A stretch of 64,000 nt of DNA from contig NZ_LGIS01000028.1 in NCBI RefSeq assembly GCF_001187905.1, forward strand, positions 62,001 through 126,000, given 5' to 3'. The notes under the pieces are model-generated. The model had not been told where the DNA came from. It saw only the letters and a program-made list of their open reading frames with translations, and searched no databases. The first letter of the stretch is position 1, and each line of letters starts with the position of its first letter. Source of the stretch: Pantoea sp. RIT-PI-b (GTDB lineage Bacteria; Pseudomonadota; Gammaproteobacteria; Enterobacterales; Enterobacteriaceae). Shown piece after piece: positions 9,314 to 17,650 of this stretch. The position numbers and the translations under genes are program-made.

Positions 9314-10591
9314 CTAATACACTCTGGCTACAGGGATCTCGTTCCAGTTGGTAGTCCAGGCGTTACTCAACAATTCACGTTTCATTTTCCACTCTGTATT
9401 AATCCCCTGCCCAGCAAACCACACATTGCCAAGTCCGGACTGGTTGATACCATCTAGAACCTTCATGAGCTTTTCGCTGTTGGGCCAAGGTTGATTTTCA
9501 TCGAACAGATTTAACTGGCTCACTCCATTTGGCGTAAAATCATCGAGCATGACTCCAGCCTTCATATACCTTTTTCTTTCAAGCCAGATTTGATCAAGGG
9601 ACTTCATCACAACATTAATGATCTCTCTGGTATCTTGCGTAGGAAGCGAAAGCTTCATACCAGCAGTGTTGCCATAGTAGATCTCATTGTGCGCATGAGG
9701 TGACGTTTGAATGAACATGCTGACATGGCGACAGTATTGACGTTCACCACGTAATTTTTCTGCTGCACGTGTTGCGTACTGGCAAAGTGCTTGCTGCATG
9801 GCAAACTTCGTTGTGATGCGCTCACCGAAGCTGCGACTACAAACGATTTGCTGCTTGGCTGGAGGAAGCTCTTCCAAGGGTATGCAGGATTCGCCGTTAA
9901 GCTCTCGCACAGTACGCTCCAGAACAACGCTGAAGTTGTCACGGATGAATTTAGGATGAGCGCGTGAGAGATGGAGCGCGGTTTCAATTCCCAGCAGGTT
10001 AAGTCTTTTAGCAATTCGCCGGCCAACCCCCCAAATCTCCTCGACAGGCTGATTTTCCAAAAGAGTAGTGGTGCGCTGCGGATTGCTAAGCGTTAGCGCC
10101 AGTACCCCGCGGAATTGTTTCCACTCTTTGCTTGCCCATTGAGCCGATTTAGCCAGTGTTTTTGTGGGTCCCATACCCACGCCAACGGTTAGTCCCGTAG
10201 TATCAAGTACGTGGGTACGCAGACGTCGGCCGAAATCTTCAAAGTTTTCGCACCCGTCTATGCCGGTTAGATCCAGAAACATTTCATCAATGCTGTATTG
10301 CTCAACCCTTGGTGTGATCTCTTCAAGAGCGGTCATTACACGCTGAGACATCGAGTGGTAAAGAGCGTAATTGCTGCTGAACACATGAATTTTCTCAGGA
10401 TAATCCTGCGCTTTTATCTGGAACCAAGGGGCTCCCATTTTTACATATTTTTTAGCGGCAGCACTGCGCGCAATAACACACCCATCATTATTACTTAATA
10501 CCACCACGGGTTTACCGCGTAGGTCTGGGCGGAATAGGGCCTCGCAGCTAGCGTAGAAAGAGTTTACGTCTGCCAGTCCAAACATGGCCAT
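9314..10591 (-). CDS. umuC: UmuC-like DNA polymerase V catalytic subunit
   Basis: This 425-residue Y-family polymerase would copy damaged DNA with its activated partner UmuD'. Catalytic motifs are present: Asp8 in LADVNSFYASCE and the YSIDEMFLDLTG motif with Asp102 and Glu103. A helix-hairpin-helix region follows (ENQPVEEIWGVGRRIAKRLN), and near the C-terminus QLNLFDE fits a beta-clamp-binding motif. The length equals that of chromosomal UmuC (~422). Start ATG 10591 has AGGAGG five bases upstream and sits two bases after the umuD stop, so the pair is one operon. Plasmid relatives are MucB, ImpB and RumB. Confidence 0.95.
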   Translation of the reverse strand: MAMFGLADVNSFYASCEALFRPDLRGKPVVVLSNNDGCVIARSAAAKKYVKMGAPWFQIKAQDYPEKIHVFSSNYALYHSMSQRVMTALEEITPRVEQYSIDEMFLDLTGIDGCENFEDFGRRLRTHVLDTTGLTVGVGMGPTKTLAKSAQWASKEWKQFRGVLALTLSNPQRTTTLLENQPVEEIWGVGRRIAKRLNLLGIETALHLSRAHPKFIRDNFSVVLERTVRELNGESCIPLEELPPAKQQIVCSRSFGERITTKFAMQQALCQYATRAAEKLRGERQYCRHVSMFIQTSPHAHNEIYYGNTAGMKLSLPTQDTREIINVVMKSLDQIWLERKRYMKAGVMLDDFTPNGVSQLNLFDENQPWPNSEKLMKVLDGINQSGLGNVWFAGQGINTEWKMKRELLSNAWTTNWNEIPVARVY

Positions 10592-10593
10592 GA

Positions 10594-11043
10594 TTACCTC
10601 CTGCGCGCACGAGTGCTGTTGAAAAACCAGGTCACGACGCCGAGAAGTTGTAATTCATCGGGATAAATAACGGAGTAGGCTGGGTTCATAGGCAACAGAG
10701 CGAGGCGAGGGTGTAATTGCAAGCGTTTAACAGTAAATTCGCCGCCGACTTCAGCAATGACAATATCTCCATGGTTCGCTTCTTCAGCGCGATCAACAAC
10801 CATGACGTCTCCATCAAACAGCCCCAACTCTTCCATACTGCGGCCACTAGCGCGAACAAAAAAGGTTGAGGCCCGCCGACGTATGCAAAGTTCGTTGAGG
10901 TCCAGTTCTGACTCGACATAATCTTGAGCGGGGGAGGGGAATCCCGCGGAGCAGGCATCTCCATAGAAGGGAATTTTTAACGGCGGGCAATACAGTGGCG
11001 CCCATAGAAGCGTCAAACCATTATGGTACATGGCCGGTTTCAT
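10594..11043 (-). CDS. umuD: UmuD-like autoproteolytic polymerase V subunit
   Basis: UmuD is an S24-type serine protease fold that cleaves itself on RecA filaments to give UmuD', the partner of UmuC. The cleavage region reads DACSAGFPSPAQDYVE, placing the cut at Ala33-Gly34; E. coli UmuD has Cys-Gly, so this is the MucA/LexA-like Ala-Gly type. The catalytic Ser69 lies in ASGRSMEELG and Lys106 in FTVKRL. At 149 residues it is ~10 longer than E. coli UmuD because of the N-terminus; Met5 is an alternative start. The gene is preceded by a LexA box. Confidence 0.95.
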   Translation of the reverse strand: MKPAMYHNGLTLLWAPLYCPPLKIPFYGDACSAGFPSPAQDYVESELDLNELCIRRRASTFFVRASGRSMEELGLFDGDVMVVDRAEEANHGDIVIAEVGGEFTVKRLQLHPRLALLPMNPAYSVIYPDELQLLGVVTWFFNSTRARRR

Positions 11044-11122
11044 AACCCGACTCTCCAGACTAAATCCCTTGATTGATGTGCTAATCGTTGTGTGTAGTTC
11101 ATAAAAAGTCCCTCCTAATTTA

Positions 11123-11142
11123 TACTGTTTATGTATACAGTA
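11123..11142. promoter_or_regulatory. LexA (SOS) box of umuDC
   Basis: TACTGTTTATGTATACAGTA fits the LexA consensus (CTG, ten bases, CAG) with complementary flanks. It lies 80 bp upstream of the umuD start on the minus strand. Repression by LexA and induction by DNA damage follow from established knowledge of umuDC operons. Confidence 0.9.
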
Positions 11143-11327
11143 TTATGGAGTGGGAATTATCTGGCAAGAGGGGGGATGTGACAGAGGGAGGATGTGACTT
11201 GCAAATTGCTGAACGTAGAGAATTTTTTTCTTAAAAATCTCATCTAAAAATGGAATGCAAGCTAGTGTCTGTGGCTTACCTTTAGGAATCCGTTCTCTAT
11301 GTAGATAAACCAACTTGGGAAGCAAAT

Positions 11328-12065
11328 ATGCTGATCGCGCAGATTTCAGATATTCATGCCACGTCTGGCAATGACTCTCTTCATCGGCTTGACCGTGTAT
11401 TGGTATGGTTAGCCCAACTGGGACCGGACGTGTTGGTCATTACTGGTGATTTGATCGATGATCAGTGGCTTGAGGGTTATGAGCGGATAGCTTCGCGTCT
11501 ACGTCAGCAAACCTACCCTGCATTGCTTCTTCCAGGTAATTCTGACCATCGTGGCCAAATGCAATCAGTCTGGGGCACTCAACAATGGGCGCCTGACTCG
11601 CCTGACGGTACACTCAACTTCAATTTTGACTTAGCCGGTCTACATCTACTGGGTGTCGATTCGACGATTGAAAATGAAGATTATGGCTCTGTGCATGGTC
11701 AACTTGAGTGGCTGGAAAAGCAGCTTATTAACGGCAGACATTCCCCATCTCTGCTGTTAATGCATCACCACGTTTTTGCCTCGGATATACCGGGTCTGGA
11801 TAAGACAATGTGCAGAGGCGTGGACAAGCTAACTGATGTCATCTTACGAGCACCTGGAAAGGTAATGGCTGTTTCAACAGGGCACGTTCACCGACCCATT
11901 TCGAGTATGCTGGCAGGTAAGCCGGCATATGTTTGTGGTTCTATTTGTCCGGCGAATCCAGTCTGGTTTGGAGCAGAGAGCATTCCCTCAGCTGATGATC
12001 CCCCGGCATTGATGATTCATCGTTATGCCGGCAATGTCCTAACCAGTCATCATGTGTCCGTATAA
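11328..12065 (+). CDS. Calcineurin-like metallophosphoesterase (CpdA-like)
   Basis: A 245-residue protein with the complete dinuclear metal set of the family: DIH (Asp8, His10), GDLIDD (Asp41), GNSDH (Asn71, His74), MHHHVF and STGHVHRP. Architecture and size match CpdA/Icc-type cytosolic phosphodiesterases, which hydrolyse cyclic nucleotides or other phosphodiesters. The true substrate cannot be told from sequence. It is divergent from umuDC and seems monocistronic. Confidence 0.85.
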   Translation: MLIAQISDIHATSGNDSLHRLDRVLVWLAQLGPDVLVITGDLIDDQWLEGYERIASRLRQQTYPALLLPGNSDHRGQMQSVWGTQQWAPDSPDGTLNFNFDLAGLHLLGVDSTIENEDYGSVHGQLEWLEKQLINGRHSPSLLLMHHHVFASDIPGLDKTMCRGVDKLTDVILRAPGKVMAVSTGHVHRPISSMLAGKPAYVCGSICPANPVWFGAESIPSADDPPALMIHRYAGNVLTSHHVSV

Positions 12066-12203
12066 ATGCGTGGGAACAGAAGAGGGGAGGGGGATGATAC
12101 TTATTTGACAGTTATCGCTTTCATCTTTAATCGGTGTGGTTAGTGCGGATTTTGATCAGTTGCAGTACTTTATGTTTACAGCATTTAGCTAATGGAGGGA
12201 CTT

Positions 12204-12470
12204 ATGCCTCACTACTGCTTTTATAAGAAGGATAAGCATATCCTGGTGGTGAACAGAGCAGATGAAAGCAGAGCAACGTTGCTGATCAGTCAGGGGTATG
12301 ACAAACAGTTTGAAGAAGTAACCGCATCCGATGCTGAAACTGCACTGCTACGTTTTAGGGATATTTGCCAGGAAGAAAAGACTACGGAGTCTGCATTCGC
12401 AACGGGTGGAGCGTTTGTAGCACTAACGGTTGGATTGAAGGCCGCGGTAAATTCGTTGTTCCTGAAATAA
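12204..12470 (+). CDS. Hypothetical small protein (88 aa)
   Basis: I chose ATG 12204 because GGAGGG lies seven bases upstream; an in-frame ATG at 12192 overlaps that ribosome-binding site. The protein reads MPHYCFYKKDKHILVVNRAD, with a mixed alpha/beta middle, and ends in a hydrophobic stretch (TGGAFVALTVGLKAAVNSLF) that could be a membrane or amphipathic helix. I recognise no family. It is followed by a hairpin shared with a convergent gene. Confidence 0.6.
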   Translation: MPHYCFYKKDKHILVVNRADESRATLLISQGYDKQFEEVTASDAETALLRFRDICQEEKTTESAFATGGAFVALTVGLKAAVNSLFLK

Positions 12471-12485
12471 AGGCCCTAAACCATA

Positions 12486-12510
12486 GCTTATTGCTAATGC
12501 CTCAATAAGC
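12486..12510. terminator. Bidirectional terminator-like hairpin
   Basis: GCTTATTG (12486-12493) pairs with CAATAAGC (12503-12510) between two convergent genes. The flanks are AT-rich, but no long T-run follows. Confidence 0.5.
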
Positions 12511-12514
12511 ATTA

Positions 12515-12871
12515 TTAAATTGAACCTGCTTCTGGTGTGCCCTGGTGAAAAGCGAGCTGCCAGCCGTTCTTCTCGCAGAGTATCCAATAAGATGTGCGTA
12601 GAGACGCTCGACTACCATCGGATTGGGAAGTTCTGTAATGCAATATTACGCAGGCATCACCCAGGCAGATCAGCTGAAAATCAGCGCTCAGAATATCCGG
12701 GGCATCTCTCTCGTGCTCGAGTGATGCTATGGTCTCGATGCGGTTAACCATCAAGCCTGAACGGGTGATTTCGTGAAATTGTGGATGCAATATTTGCTCA
12801 AGCCAGTTGCGATCGCTCCGCTTTTCGCCATGAAGGCTGCACTCCAGAATTTTTAGCTTTTCAAGCAGCAC
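12515..12871 (-). CDS. NTF2-like DUF4440 protein
   Basis: The 118-residue protein has the typical order of DUF4440/SnoaL-like cone-fold proteins: an initial helix (LLEKLKILECSLHG), FHEITRSGLMVNRIETIASL, then strands around ACVILHYRTSQSDG and SYWILCEKNGWQLAFHQGT. Such proteins bind small molecules or act as minor enzymes; no specific role can be given. The start is GTG 12871 with AGGA eight bases upstream. It is convergent to the previous gene. Confidence 0.75.
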   Translation of the reverse strand: MLLEKLKILECSLHGEKRSDRNWLEQILHPQFHEITRSGLMVNRIETIASLEHERDAPDILSADFQLICLGDACVILHYRTSQSDGSRASLRTSYWILCEKNGWQLAFHQGTPEAGSI

Positions 12872-12921
12872 GGGTTATATCCTCGACCTTATGAGCATTA
12901 GATATTGCCCGCGTTTCGGTG

Positions 12922-13242
12922 TCATTCGTTAGCCGACTCAAGGTGATGTATTACATCTACCTCAGAATCTAGCTCAATATCAGGATAGTGTTCACGCATC
13001 CCTGCCAGCAGTACCTTATCAGGCCACGCATCTCGCTTATCCAGATAACCGGCAACAGCAGACAACGGCATCTTTTTGACTTTGGTCACCATCACTCGTG
13101 CTGTGTCAGATGCATCTGATGCATTCACATAGATCATCGCACCCGGAACTATCTCCTGTTCACGCCAACGGATGGTATGCGTTTTTATGCCTGTCCGAAC
13201 TTCGGAAAGCAGCCGCGGGACAATTTTAAGGCTTTGAACCAT
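12922..13242 (-). CDS. ASCH-domain protein
   Basis: ATG 13242 is chosen because GGAG lies seven bases upstream; the longer in-frame extension has no such site. The 106 residues fit the ASCH beta-barrel (PUA-like): the KTHTIRWRE motif near 20-28, then PGAMIYVNASD and ARVMVTKVKKMPLS. ASCH proteins bind RNA or modified nucleosides, and some hydrolyse N4-acetylcytidine (YqfB); which applies here is unknown. Confidence 0.8.
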   Translation of the reverse strand: MVQSLKIVPRLLSEVRTGIKTHTIRWREQEIVPGAMIYVNASDASDTARVMVTKVKKMPLSAVAGYLDKRDAWPDKVLLAGMREHYPDIELDSEVDVIHHLESANE

Positions 13243-13443
13243 GTTATCTCCTGCAAAGCAGTAGCGTACTTGCTCAACTCTGCTTTGCGATAAGGTGATT
13301 TTCATAGGGAGTGCCTATAGACGCAATAGTTAGCACGATCACAATACCAGCATTTATTGTTAATTATGAAATGATAACTATAGGTATTATTATTCCATCG
13401 AAAGCGAACGAGCTTTCAACCATACACACTAAGGAATATGACC

Positions 13444-13659
13444 ATGAAAACTATCAAAGCAATGTCTATCGCCGCCGTAGCCGCTCTTTCTCTGATGTCT
13501 GCAGCAAGCTTTGCGCAGAGTGTTTCAGTCACCTCCGGTACGCTGGATGGTGCAGAAGCAAAAATTGCAGCGAAGGCTCAGGAACAGGGTGCTCAGTACA
13601 AAATTACTGAGGCAAACACCAACAATATCGTGCACATGACCGCAGAATTTTACAAATAA
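13444..13659 (+). CDS. YdgH/BhsA/McbA-like (DUF1471) periplasmic protein
   Basis: The protein starts at ATG 13444 (AAGGA eight bases upstream; the ATG at 13438 is too close). It has a signal peptide ending ASFA-QSVS and a mature part of ~48 residues with GTLDGAEAKIAAKAQEQGA and YKITEANTNNIVHMTAEFYK. The latter is the DUF1471 fold of the BhsA/McbA/YdgH family. Members are small stress-induced envelope proteins linked to biofilm and permeability. Length is normal for the family. A terminator follows. Confidence 0.9.
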   Translation: MKTIKAMSIAAVAALSLMSAASFAQSVSVTSGTLDGAEAKIAAKAQEQGAQYKITEANTNNIVHMTAEFYK

Positions 13660-13689
13660 CGGATGGTCGCAAAGGGAAGTGCCGGAAGA

Positions 13690-13713
13690 GGTCGCCATAA
13701 TGGCGGCCTTTTT
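13690..13713 (+). terminator. Intrinsic terminator after the DUF1471 gene
   Basis: GGTCGCCA and TGGCGGCC form a stem (one G-U pair) with an ATAA-type loop, then TTTTT. Confidence 0.85.
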
Positions 13714-13847
13714 CGCGTTAAAATCTGCGAATGTGTCATCGTTATCCCAAATTTAAAGGTTCTGGATTAGTACTGGGAAGATAAATCTAGAGTTATGCCT
13801 CTGTCTTATGCTTATCATGAAAACCAAAAAAATATAAAAGTGGTAAT

Positions 13848-14039
13848 ATGTCAATTATCAGCAATGGGTTTATGTTGGCTCTGACGGCTTTTTTGACATG
13901 GACGATAATGTATAACATTCATTATTCATTCAAAAGTGGTGGCGAGCCTATTTATCTTGTTCAGAGTAACGTTAGGCCATGTGCTTTGGCCTGCGCTCCT
14001 ATTTCTTTAGTTTATCAATTAGTTTTTTATAATGAATGA
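13848..14039 (+). CDS. Possible small membrane protein (doubtful)
   Basis: A 63-codon frame starts MSIISNGFMLALTAFLTWTI, a good transmembrane helix. It has a weak ribosome-binding site (GTGG) and its last 41 bp overlap the convergent gene. I recognise no family, so it could be chance. Confidence 0.25.
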   Translation: MSIISNGFMLALTAFLTWTIMYNIHYSFKSGGEPIYLVQSNVRPCALACAPISLVYQLVFYNE

Positions 14040-14634
14040 AGCTACCTAGTGCTGGATATGTAATTAAACACAATGTGTATTGTATTAACATGAAAATAGA
14101 CATAGAGCCTGTTACTAAGGCTAAAGGGATTTGATTTTTCATTTCAACTAAAGAAAATGTCGCTTGAGAAAAGATAATGGCAAGCGCGATGTATATTACG
14201 ATGCGATAGATCCCTTTGAATCTTTTCTTAAGGAATTTTTCTTTATTAAGAGTTATTGCGGTGTTGCTTACAAATGGGCTCAATGAAATTAACTCTTTAT
14301 CTAAACAGTCAATTACTGTTCGTATAGATGCTTCCTTTTTGGTATCAAGTTCAGGATTTTTCTTCATAAGCTCTAACATTAGCGAAGCAAGCTCGTTATC
14401 TTTTATTTTTGTGAGCTCAAACAAAACCTGTGATTTTAATTTTTGGCTTGCCACAATTTTGGCATCTGAGAGTTCATTTTTACTATTGTCAAGTGACGAT
14501 ATTTCTTTATAAACCGATATTCTTTCGTTGGTGAATTTTTTTAATCTTCCATGAATGCCAAAGAAAAAATTAAGAGCAGCAAGGAAAATTGTTACTGTCA
14601 GCGTTAAAACCGTGGCATTGCTAATGTTATCCAA
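13999..14634 (-). CDS. Hypothetical membrane protein (211 aa)
   Basis: The start is TTG 14634 with AAGGAGT seven bases upstream. The protein has an N-terminal membrane helix (VLTLTVTIFLAALNFFF), then about 100 charged, probably helical cytosolic residues (EISSLDNSKNELSDAKIVAS and onward). Two further membrane helices follow (YRIVIYIALAIIFSQATF and ALVTGSMSIFMLIQYTL), and a basic tail ends KKLIDKLKK. No family is recognised. Base composition is distinctly AT-rich compared with the conjugation genes, suggesting separate acquisition. Confidence 0.65.
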   Translation of the reverse strand: MDNISNATVLTLTVTIFLAALNFFFGIHGRLKKFTNERISVYKEISSLDNSKNELSDAKIVASQKLKSQVLFELTKIKDNELASLMLELMKKNPELDTKKEASIRTVIDCLDKELISLSPFVSNTAITLNKEKFLKKRFKGIYRIVIYIALAIIFSQATFSLVEMKNQIPLALVTGSMSIFMLIQYTLCLITYPALGSFIHYKKLIDKLKK

Positions 14635-14694
14635 TGGGGTACTCCTTTAATTCACTTAAAATAGATGTAGGCTAAAAGTATATGTTATTTTAGT

Positions 14695-14913
14695 TTGACA
14701 ATAAAATTTATAAGTTGATATATTTTCGATGCTATACGTTGCCTAAGGGCAACCACCAATGGTCCTGTAGCTTGAGAGGATCGCCTTCGGGTAGCTACGA
14801 AAACACTCCTGTAGCCTGAAAGGGAGAACACATCAGTGTGGTACATCTGCTCGCTCCTGGAAGCAGATATCGTCAAAACATGCGCACCTACGACGCGACG
14901 ATGGGAGTACATT
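14695..14913 (+). ncRNA. Structured leader RNA, copy 1, with its promoter
   Basis: TTGACA (14695-14700), an 18-bp spacer and TATATT (14719-14724) precede a hairpin GTTGCC-TAAG-GGCAAC (14738-14753). A ~160-nt segment shared with copies at 16.5 and 37.3 kb follows. Conserved pieces include CGCCTTCGGG, CTCCTGTAGCCTG...GGGAG, ACACATCAGTGT, and ATCTGC...GCAGAT (about 14846-14869). The last stem is ATCGTC...GACGAT in this copy. No good start codon follows closely; the next gene is the recombinase 665 bp away. Confidence 0.7.
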
Positions 14914-15578
14914 AATCACACCAAAGCCAGGCTTTTACATACGCCTACGCCCTCAGACAATGCATCCTCAATGATGCTTTTCTTCACTTACGTTATGAGA
15001 TTTGTCAGGGATACGCCCTGAGCTGCATACGACTTTTGCTATGACGCATAAGCCCATTTGGAACATTTGGGCGCTTGCGGAAGACGCATTAGAAGCATGA
15101 AGCTGCGCGGCGTCACTTTGGTTCGAGTGAAACGAGAACAAAGTGACGCGCGCAGCGCATAACGATCAAACCCACGTACAGTGCGGTTTTCGGCATGCCG
15201 GTACATTCTGACGTGCACGTATTACGTGTTTTCAGATGCTCAACTGGCTATTTATCAACCATGACGCGACGTTAACGAACAACCCGTTAAGGGCGTTTTA
15301 TTAGAAGGAGAATGATCGACTCGGTATCGATGGCGACATCAGGAAACTGGTGTACGGAGGCAGACTGACTAACGTCAGCACGGCGCAAGCCGCAAACAGG
15401 TCTGAGACCTGGGGAGCCTCGCAAGAACTCAACATTTCGCCGCCCCGATGCACAGATACCAGTCGAGACGCAGGAAGCGCAAAAGCAACCGTGTCATCGG
15501 GGAAGAGATGTACAGATTCTGAGTCATACAGCTGTGGGTTGATGGGCTTACAGCTGTAGGTTCTGAAGGAGATAAAAA
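14914..15578 (+). other. Gene-free region with inverted and direct repeats before the recombinase
   Basis: No coding frame is supported. The region holds an 18-bp inverted repeat (15102-15120 against 15139-15156, arms GCTGCGC/GCGCAGC and GCGTCACTTTG/CAAAGTGACGC, one bulged G). It also has an odd palindrome CAGGTCTGAGACCTG (15397-15411). Two direct repeats, TACAGCTGTGGGTT and TACAGCTGTAGGTT (15527-15540, 15549-15562), lie just before the recombinase ribosome-binding site. Recombination site, oriT or operator are all possible; none can be proven. Confidence 0.5.
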
Positions 15579-16475
15579 TTGTCTGGTAAATTAAGTAAGC
15601 AGCTCGTCACGCTCGCACGTCAGGGTGGAGGAAGTTTTAAAACGGTTTCTGATCGTTCAAAGATTGCCAGTCGCTTTTCGGAGCGACTGGCAACCCTTAA
15701 TATTCAGATTCGGGACGTTAGCCATATTAAAACCAGGCATCTCGAAAATTACATTCGTAGTCGTCAGGATGAAAATATCTCGTCACGCACCCTGCAAAAT
15801 GAAATGGCCGCTTTACGTTCAATCCTTTCACAAGGCGGACGTAACGTTCTGGCTAATCCTGCACATGAGAAATTGAGTAATAAGGCACTGAATATTTCAG
15901 GAGCCAGTCGGGAAGGCACTAAAGTTGCCATTTCTGACGAACGTCTCAGAGAAATTGTTTTAACGGTTTCAGAAAAAGACAGTGGGGTTGCGTTAGGTGT
16001 TCAGCTCGCCAGATATATTGGGCTGCGTGCAGAGGAAACGGTTCAGTCGGCAAAGTCACTTAAGACCTGGCGAAAAAATTTAGAAGCCGGAAATAATAAT
16101 GTTCGCGTTGTGTTTGGCTCTAAAGGAGGGCGTCCACGTGATGCCACCGTTTTTGATAAAGAGAAGGTTGTTAACCTGTTAAATGAAGCTATTCGCTATA
16201 TAGAACAAAATAACGGTAAATTAATCGATAAACCAACGCTTCATCAGGCGCTTGATCGTTATCATAACGTGTTACGTGAAAGTGGAATGACCGGAATCCA
16301 TGCGCCTCACAGTCTCAGGTATGCTTATTCAAAGGATGCTGTAAATCATCATTTAGAAAATGGTATGAGTCGCAAAGAGGCTGAGGCTTTAGTTTCAATG
16401 GATCTTGGACACGGTGATGGACGTGGTGCTTACGTTGCCCGGGTTTATAACCGGATAGATGAGTCAGATGAATAA
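15579..16475 (+). CDS. Tyrosine recombinase / integrase-domain protein
   Basis: The 298-residue protein has an N-terminal SAM-like DNA-binding domain (about 1-100) and a catalytic domain. The tyrosine-recombinase residues are visible: Arg150 in YIGLRAEE, a Lys in GSKGGRPR (182-187), His244 and Arg247 in HSLR, His278 in DLGHGDG, and Tyr285 or Tyr290 as nucleophile. The start is TTG 15581-type (TTG at 15579-15581) with GGAG seven bases upstream. It resembles the integrase_1-like recombinases carried by plasmids and GI elements, which may resolve multimers or mobilise DNA. Palindromes upstream may be its sites. Confidence 0.85.
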   Translation: MSGKLSKQLVTLARQGGGSFKTVSDRSKIASRFSERLATLNIQIRDVSHIKTRHLENYIRSRQDENISSRTLQNEMAALRSILSQGGRNVLANPAHEKLSNKALNISGASREGTKVAISDERLREIVLTVSEKDSGVALGVQLARYIGLRAEETVQSAKSLKTWRKNLEAGNNNVRVVFGSKGGRPRDATVFDKEKVVNLLNEAIRYIEQNNGKLIDKPTLHQALDRYHNVLRESGMTGIHAPHSLRYAYSKDAVNHHLENGMSRKEAEALVSMDLGHGDGRGAYVARVYNRIDESDE

Positions 16476-16482
16476 AAGGTTC

Positions 16483-16704
16483 TTGTCATTTGCTTTAAAC
16501 AAACGCTATTATTAAAACGCTTCTTACGTTGTCTTCGGACAACCACCAATGGTCTTTAGCTTGAGATGACCGCCTTCGGGTAGCTGCAAACAACACTCCT
16601 GAAGCCTGAAAGGGAGAACACATCAGTGTGGTACATCTGCCCGCCTTTGGAAGCAGATATCGTCAATCACGGCTCCTACTGCCTGGCGATGAAGGTACAT
16701 TCAA
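16483..16704 (+). ncRNA. Structured leader RNA, copy 2, with its promoter
   Basis: TTGTCA (16483-16488), 18 bp and TATTAT (16507-16512) precede a hairpin GTTGTC-TTCG-GACAAC (16528-16543). Helix arms differ from copies 1 and 3, but pairing is kept. The shared body follows: CGCCTTCGGG, ACACATCAGTGT, ATCTGC...GCAGAT, then ATCGTC...GGCGAT. The first downstream gene starts at 16781. An open frame across this copy encodes a peptide also read in copy 3 (LPAFGSRYRQSRLLLPGD), but it reflects RNA conservation. Confidence 0.75.
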
Positions 16705-16729
16705 CCATCTGGCTCCGGCCTTCGTCCTT

Positions 16730-16780
16730 CGGGGAAACATTCCCGACAGGGCAAATGTTTCTCTGTTTTCTGAAGAAACT
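16730..16780 (+). promoter_or_regulatory. X-X'-X module before the 16781 gene
   Basis: GAAACAT (16734-16740) pairs with ATGTTTC (16755-16761), enclosing a CCC-GACA-GGG inner stem. The X' part GTTTCT can alternatively pair with AGAAAC (16774-16779) directly before the start codon. The T-rich stretch after the stem is weak. Confidence 0.6.
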
Positions 16781-17068
16781 ATGTCCATAACCCGCTCGTT
16801 TCTGAATGAGTTGCGTACACCATTCGATCTGGTCCTTTCCGTTGCAACCCGCGTTGCATCTGAATGTCCTGACCTTAAGGCTGCACTCAGGGGAACATCG
16901 TGGCTTGCTTCACCTACCGGTCATTATGAATTTCGTTCCCGCGTCTGGTTTGACGATCAACGTTATCACGCCATTGTTATGGCAAGAACGTTGATTGCAG
17001 GCCAGCCAGGCGATGAATTCATTTTTCAGCCGGCACGGGGAGCATTTTACCCACAAAGCTGCAGCTAA
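16781..17068 (+). CDS. Hypothetical protein (95 aa)
   Basis: I chose ATG 16781 (MSITRSFLNELRTPFDLVLS) rather than the longer frame from 16628, because the upstream part is the leader RNA. The spacing to the X-X'-X module also equals that of the other genes here. The protein has an amphipathic N-terminal half and a beta-rich C-terminal half (YEFRSRVWFDDQRYHAIVMA). No family is recognised. It is the first gene of the long unknown operon. Confidence 0.55.
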   Translation: MSITRSFLNELRTPFDLVLSVATRVASECPDLKAALRGTSWLASPTGHYEFRSRVWFDDQRYHAIVMARTLIAGQPGDEFIFQPARGAFYPQSCS

Positions 17069-17175
17069 AGCCGCACAGCATGCCGCGTCTGATGCTGCGA
17101 CTTTCAGAGTGTTCACCGCTCAGAAATAACAGCGCAGTCGTCTGAAGCATACATTCGCTATGCGAATGCCCCCTC

Positions 17176-17228
17176 GGGAAACATCTTCCCGACAGGGCAG
17201 GTGTTTCCCGCTAAACAGGAGAAACACC
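17176..17228 (+). promoter_or_regulatory. X-X'-X module before the 17229 gene
   Basis: GGGAAACATCT (17176-17186) pairs over 11 bp with AGGTGTTTCCC (17199-17209), again with inner CCC-GACA-GGG. X' (GGTGTTTC) is also perfectly complementary to GAAACACC (17221-17228), which follows the GGAG ribosome-binding site and touches the ATG. Confidence 0.7.
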
Positions 17229-17570
17229 ATGCATACCCTTTTATTACCAACCTCCTTTTCCATAAAAGGCATCTTTTCAGCCGCCTCTGCTGCAGCGTTA
17301 TCCCTGTGGGATCGCGCCGCTGCCGGTAAAAGAAAAGAAGAGTGGATAACGAACCGGGCTGGCTCACTCAGCTTTAAGGTTCAGGTTCATCAGTTATCGT
17401 CAGGAAAATGGACGGCCGGCATACTTACCCGTTCCGGCACGTTTTACGGTAATCACCGGTTTGGTTCTCTGAAAAAGCCGGATGAGGTATTCCGCTCTTA
17501 CCGTCAGGCTCGCCGTTTTGCACTAAAGCTGGCGAATCAGATTGCAAACCTGCGTTATGCATATCAGTAA
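17229..17570 (+). CDS. Hypothetical protein (113 aa)
   Basis: ATG 17229 follows AGGAG with suitable spacing; the longer frame from 17160 would run through the hairpin module. The N-terminus MHTLLLPTSFSIKGIFSAAS is hydrophobic, and the rest is basic with a strand-rich centre (SFKVQVHQLSSGKWTAGILT) and an RQARRFALKLANQIANLR helix. I recognise no family. Confidence 0.55.
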   Translation: MHTLLLPTSFSIKGIFSAASAAALSLWDRAAAGKRKEEWITNRAGSLSFKVQVHQLSSGKWTAGILTRSGTFYGNHRFGSLKKPDEVFRSYRQARRFALKLANQIANLRYAYQ

Positions 17571-17583
17571 GGGAAAATGGAAT

Positions 17584-17636
17584 ATGACTATTTCAACAAA
17601 CCTTCTGGCAATTGGCCGATTAGAATCTTTCTAATC
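17584..17636 (+). other. Short leader-like frame and hairpin
   Basis: ATG 17584 opens a 16-codon frame (MTISTNLLAIGRLESF). Its end overlaps a perfect 8-bp hairpin (GATTAGAA, loop TCT, TTCTAATC; 17618-17636) just before the next module. A leader peptide is possible but the ribosome-binding site is poor. Confidence 0.25.
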
Positions 17637-17650
17637 TGACTTAACCCTGT

